Shown here: piece after piece, positions 61,931-64,000 of the stretch
Layout of the letters: each line of letters opens with the position of its first letter
Numbering within the stretch: the stretch's first letter is position 1
Source of the DNA: Ettlia oleoabundans
Lineage: Eukaryota > Chlorophyta > Chlorophyceae > Chlamydomonadales
Direction: 5' to 3'
Assembly: GCA_019693395.1 (NCBI GenBank)
Contig: JAAMXP010001575.1
Span: 5,109 to 69,108, forward strand
DNA length: 64,000 nt
Notes under the pieces: generated by a model
The model's input: the letters and a program-made list of their open reading frames with translations, nothing else
Told to the model about the DNA's origin: nothing
Databases searched by the model: none
Made by a program: the position numbers and the translations under genes

Positions 61931-63136
61931 TTTGCTGCTGCCATATCCTTTCAGCCTGCTCATCACAACATGCTTGGTTAGAGTCTCTTGGCCGCCCCCC
62001 ACCCTAGACGTGCTTCCCACACCATACATGCATGTGCGGTCTGAATATATGCACGCCTTACTGGAGCGCCCACCCGTCTGGCTCCCCTGTAGATTCCAAG
62101 TAACCCTGCGTTGTTGGGCAGGTTGTTGCCAGAGCCTGCGCTGCAGTCCTACCACAAGGCCACGCAAGCGGCACAGGGTAGGTCCGTATGCCATACATAC
62201 TCCACAGCGGGGGCTGGCACAGGGCCATCTGCAGCAGCCCAGATCACAGCACCCTAAAAGCCATATAGCATGCGCTTCAAGCACGCTGCTCTTTGATTTA
62301 GCTGATGCCATGTTGCACCGATTGATATTGCCCCCGCTCTGTCGATTTGAACTCAATGCCACCTCACCTAACCTTGCATTTTGATGAGGTGGATAGTGCT
62401 GTCTTCTCTCTGCTTCCCCTGACCTCCACCCTTCCCTTTCTGCCTGTGCCATTCAAGAGTGCCAGGAGTTGAAACACACGATTGCTGCGTATGACTGCCC
62501 AGCCCCAATGCTTGTGTGGCCCTTTGAGCCTTTGCACATGTCTGGCTTCTCTTCTGATTCTGCTTTGACGTGACTGACGCCTGATTTCGCGGGCGCAGGC
62601 TGTCATCTGTGTTTGGCCTTGCTTTAACGAACACTTCAACAATGTATGCCCCAACCTCGATGTTCTTCGCTGCTGTCAGCTACCAGTTCATTTAAACTTA
62701 TTTGCATGTTGCTGCCCACAGGGCATTGACGGATCTTGTCCATGCAGACGCATCTTTAAGTCTGGGTAACTCTACTCTTGCGATCAGCATCCCATGTGTG
62801 TGAAAGCAGGCCACAGAATGGTTCAAGCTGAAAGTGTAAGACATGAGGAGTGGGGCCATCAATTGGGCTCGGGAGTCAAGTCGGCTGCATGGAAGCCATG
62901 TGGGGTGAAGCTGGGGGCTCAAGCTACAACTCCCAGGGCTTGGAAAATTGGGAGGGCCCGGCATTGCGCAGAGCAGGAGGTGCATATATCGAATGCAGCT
63001 CAGGTCAGTTCTGGTTTGCAAAAAGTCAGGTTGAGATGGCTTGAAGCTGCAATCAGTGACGCTGTACCGTCTGATCCGGATTGTTGTCATGGAGTATTGC
63101 AGAGCAGGCAGCTGGCAACATTCTTGGCAAACCGTG
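61931..63136. other. Tail-to-tail interval at right end, no gene seen
   Basis: 1.2 kb between the MMACHC-like stop and the stop of the right-edge gene. Open frames on both strands are short, and I see no TGTAA in a useful place, no repeat and no RNA gene. Confidence 0.5.
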
Positions 63137-64000
63137 TTAGTCACCATAGGGCTCGCTGACGCCGCTGCGGGTCTGCAGCCTGCTGGTGGGCCCACCGCTG
63201 CCACTGCTGCCGCCATTGCCGTGTGTGCGGGGTGAGGGTGAGGTGGAGACCGCACGAAACATGCTGCCGCTCCCACCACTGCCCGTTCCAGTGCTCCAGG
63301 GAGTCACACATGAGACATAGCTTCCGTCTGAGGCAAGCTCAAGCACATCAGTGTAGGTGGAAGAGGCTGCGCCCCCACCAACATACTCTGCAATGCTGCC
63401 GCCATCACTTGTAAACTCGGTTCGGCACGGCTGTGGCAGCGGGCCAGGTGAGTTTGGGATGCTGATGGACAACTGCTGCAGCCGCACACGCTCGCTCTCT
63501 TCCAGGCAGCTCAGCATGGCAGTGGCCTGGGCCGTGGTGGCGCGCTCCAGAGCTGCAACAACAGACATGCAGTTCCACAGGAAAGGAATGTCAGCCTAGC
63601 GCCCATAAGCGTAACGTCTAGACGAAAGTGAGCAGCCAAAGTGGTGGCAAGCCAGCCTATAACACGATAGGCCGACGCACGGTGTCTTGGGTGGGCGCGG
63701 GCTTCCCTGGCACTATAATCTGCTGTGCAGCACCCCGCCAGCCAGCCAGCTTGCCTGCCTGTGGCGCACCTGATACCCGGGCCTGCAGCTGCATGTTCTC
63801 ATTCTCTAGCTGCAAGTTACGCTGCTGCACCTCCTGCAACTCATCCTGCAGCCGAGCCAACAGCTGCAGTGCTGCACTGCTCTCCTCACCCTCTGCAGTG
63901 GAAAGCCAGCGGGGGAGGAAACGATTGGCCAGCGGCAAGAGCTGAAAACGGGCATGTCGCAGAGAAGCATCAGGTCAACAAGGATGCACGAGGCTGTCGG
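63137..64000 (-). CDS. C-terminal part of a coiled-coil protein (cut by right edge)
   Basis: Exons 63770-63941 and 63137-63552 (stop TAA at 63139), joined in phase through donor GTGCGC; 195 residues. Bases 63942-64000 look intronic, with the acceptor at 63942. The first exon starts LLPLANRFLPRWLSTAEGEE and then forms a strong heptad helix (LLARLQDELQEVQQRNLQLE, ENENMQLQARVS), which continues as ALERATTAQATAMLSCLEES. The rest is Ser/Gly/Thr-rich and probably disordered. It could be a leucine-zipper or long coiled-coil protein; the N-terminal domain needed for identification is outside the window. Confidence 0.65.

Overview
This window is nuclear DNA from a green alga (Chlorophyta, probably Chlorophyceae or Trebouxiophyceae). 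The evidence is small GT-AG introns in almost every gene (donors often GTGAGT or GTGCGT, acceptors nearly always GCAG), TGTAA poly(A) signals behind stop codons, CAG/GCA-rich coding sequence, and plant-lineage genes such as granule-bound starch synthase, class II DAHP synthase and a plastid-type YlqF GTPase. I see no bacterial operons, CRISPR arrays, insertion sequences or viral genes. Exon models were built by hand from splice signals, reading phase and protein-family resemblance; single junctions may be wrong even where the gene call is safe.

Layout, left to right: MRS2-type Mg2+ channel (minus, cut by the left edge); polyprenol reductase SRD5A3 (plus); a small orphan gene (minus); EFR3/SRL2 plasma-membrane scaffold (plus); GATA zinc-finger factor (plus); granule-bound starch synthase with a 698-base assembly gap (minus); three-RRM CELF/Bruno-like protein (minus); DGP3/RbgA GTPase (plus); ZIP4/SPO22/TEX11 meiotic crossover protein (minus); a second orphan gene (minus); class II DAHP synthase (plus); NOP16 (minus); WDR90/POC16 with a CFAP20 domain plus WD40 repeats (plus); raver-like RRM/RGG protein (minus); an adaptor medium-subunit-like protein, perhaps TCUP/TML of TSET (plus); a small three-membrane-segment protein with GET1-like layout (plus); MMACHC/CblC-like B12 chaperone with a low-complexity insert (plus); and a coiled-coil gene cut by the right edge (minus).

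Genes do not form pathways here but alternate in orientation, giving several short head-to-head intervals (about 210 to 580 bases) and tail-to-tail pairs. Biologically the notable members are the meiotic ZIP4 homologue and the centriole-linked WDR90/POC16 homologue, which bear on whether this alga has a sexual or flagellate stage, the MMACHC-like gene (vitamin B12 use), and the two conserved-looking but unrecognised small genes. Three introns use GC-AG borders. The 49.0-49.26 kb intergenic stretch has diverged direct repeats ending in a perfect palindrome. I did not find a clearly new multi-gene system.
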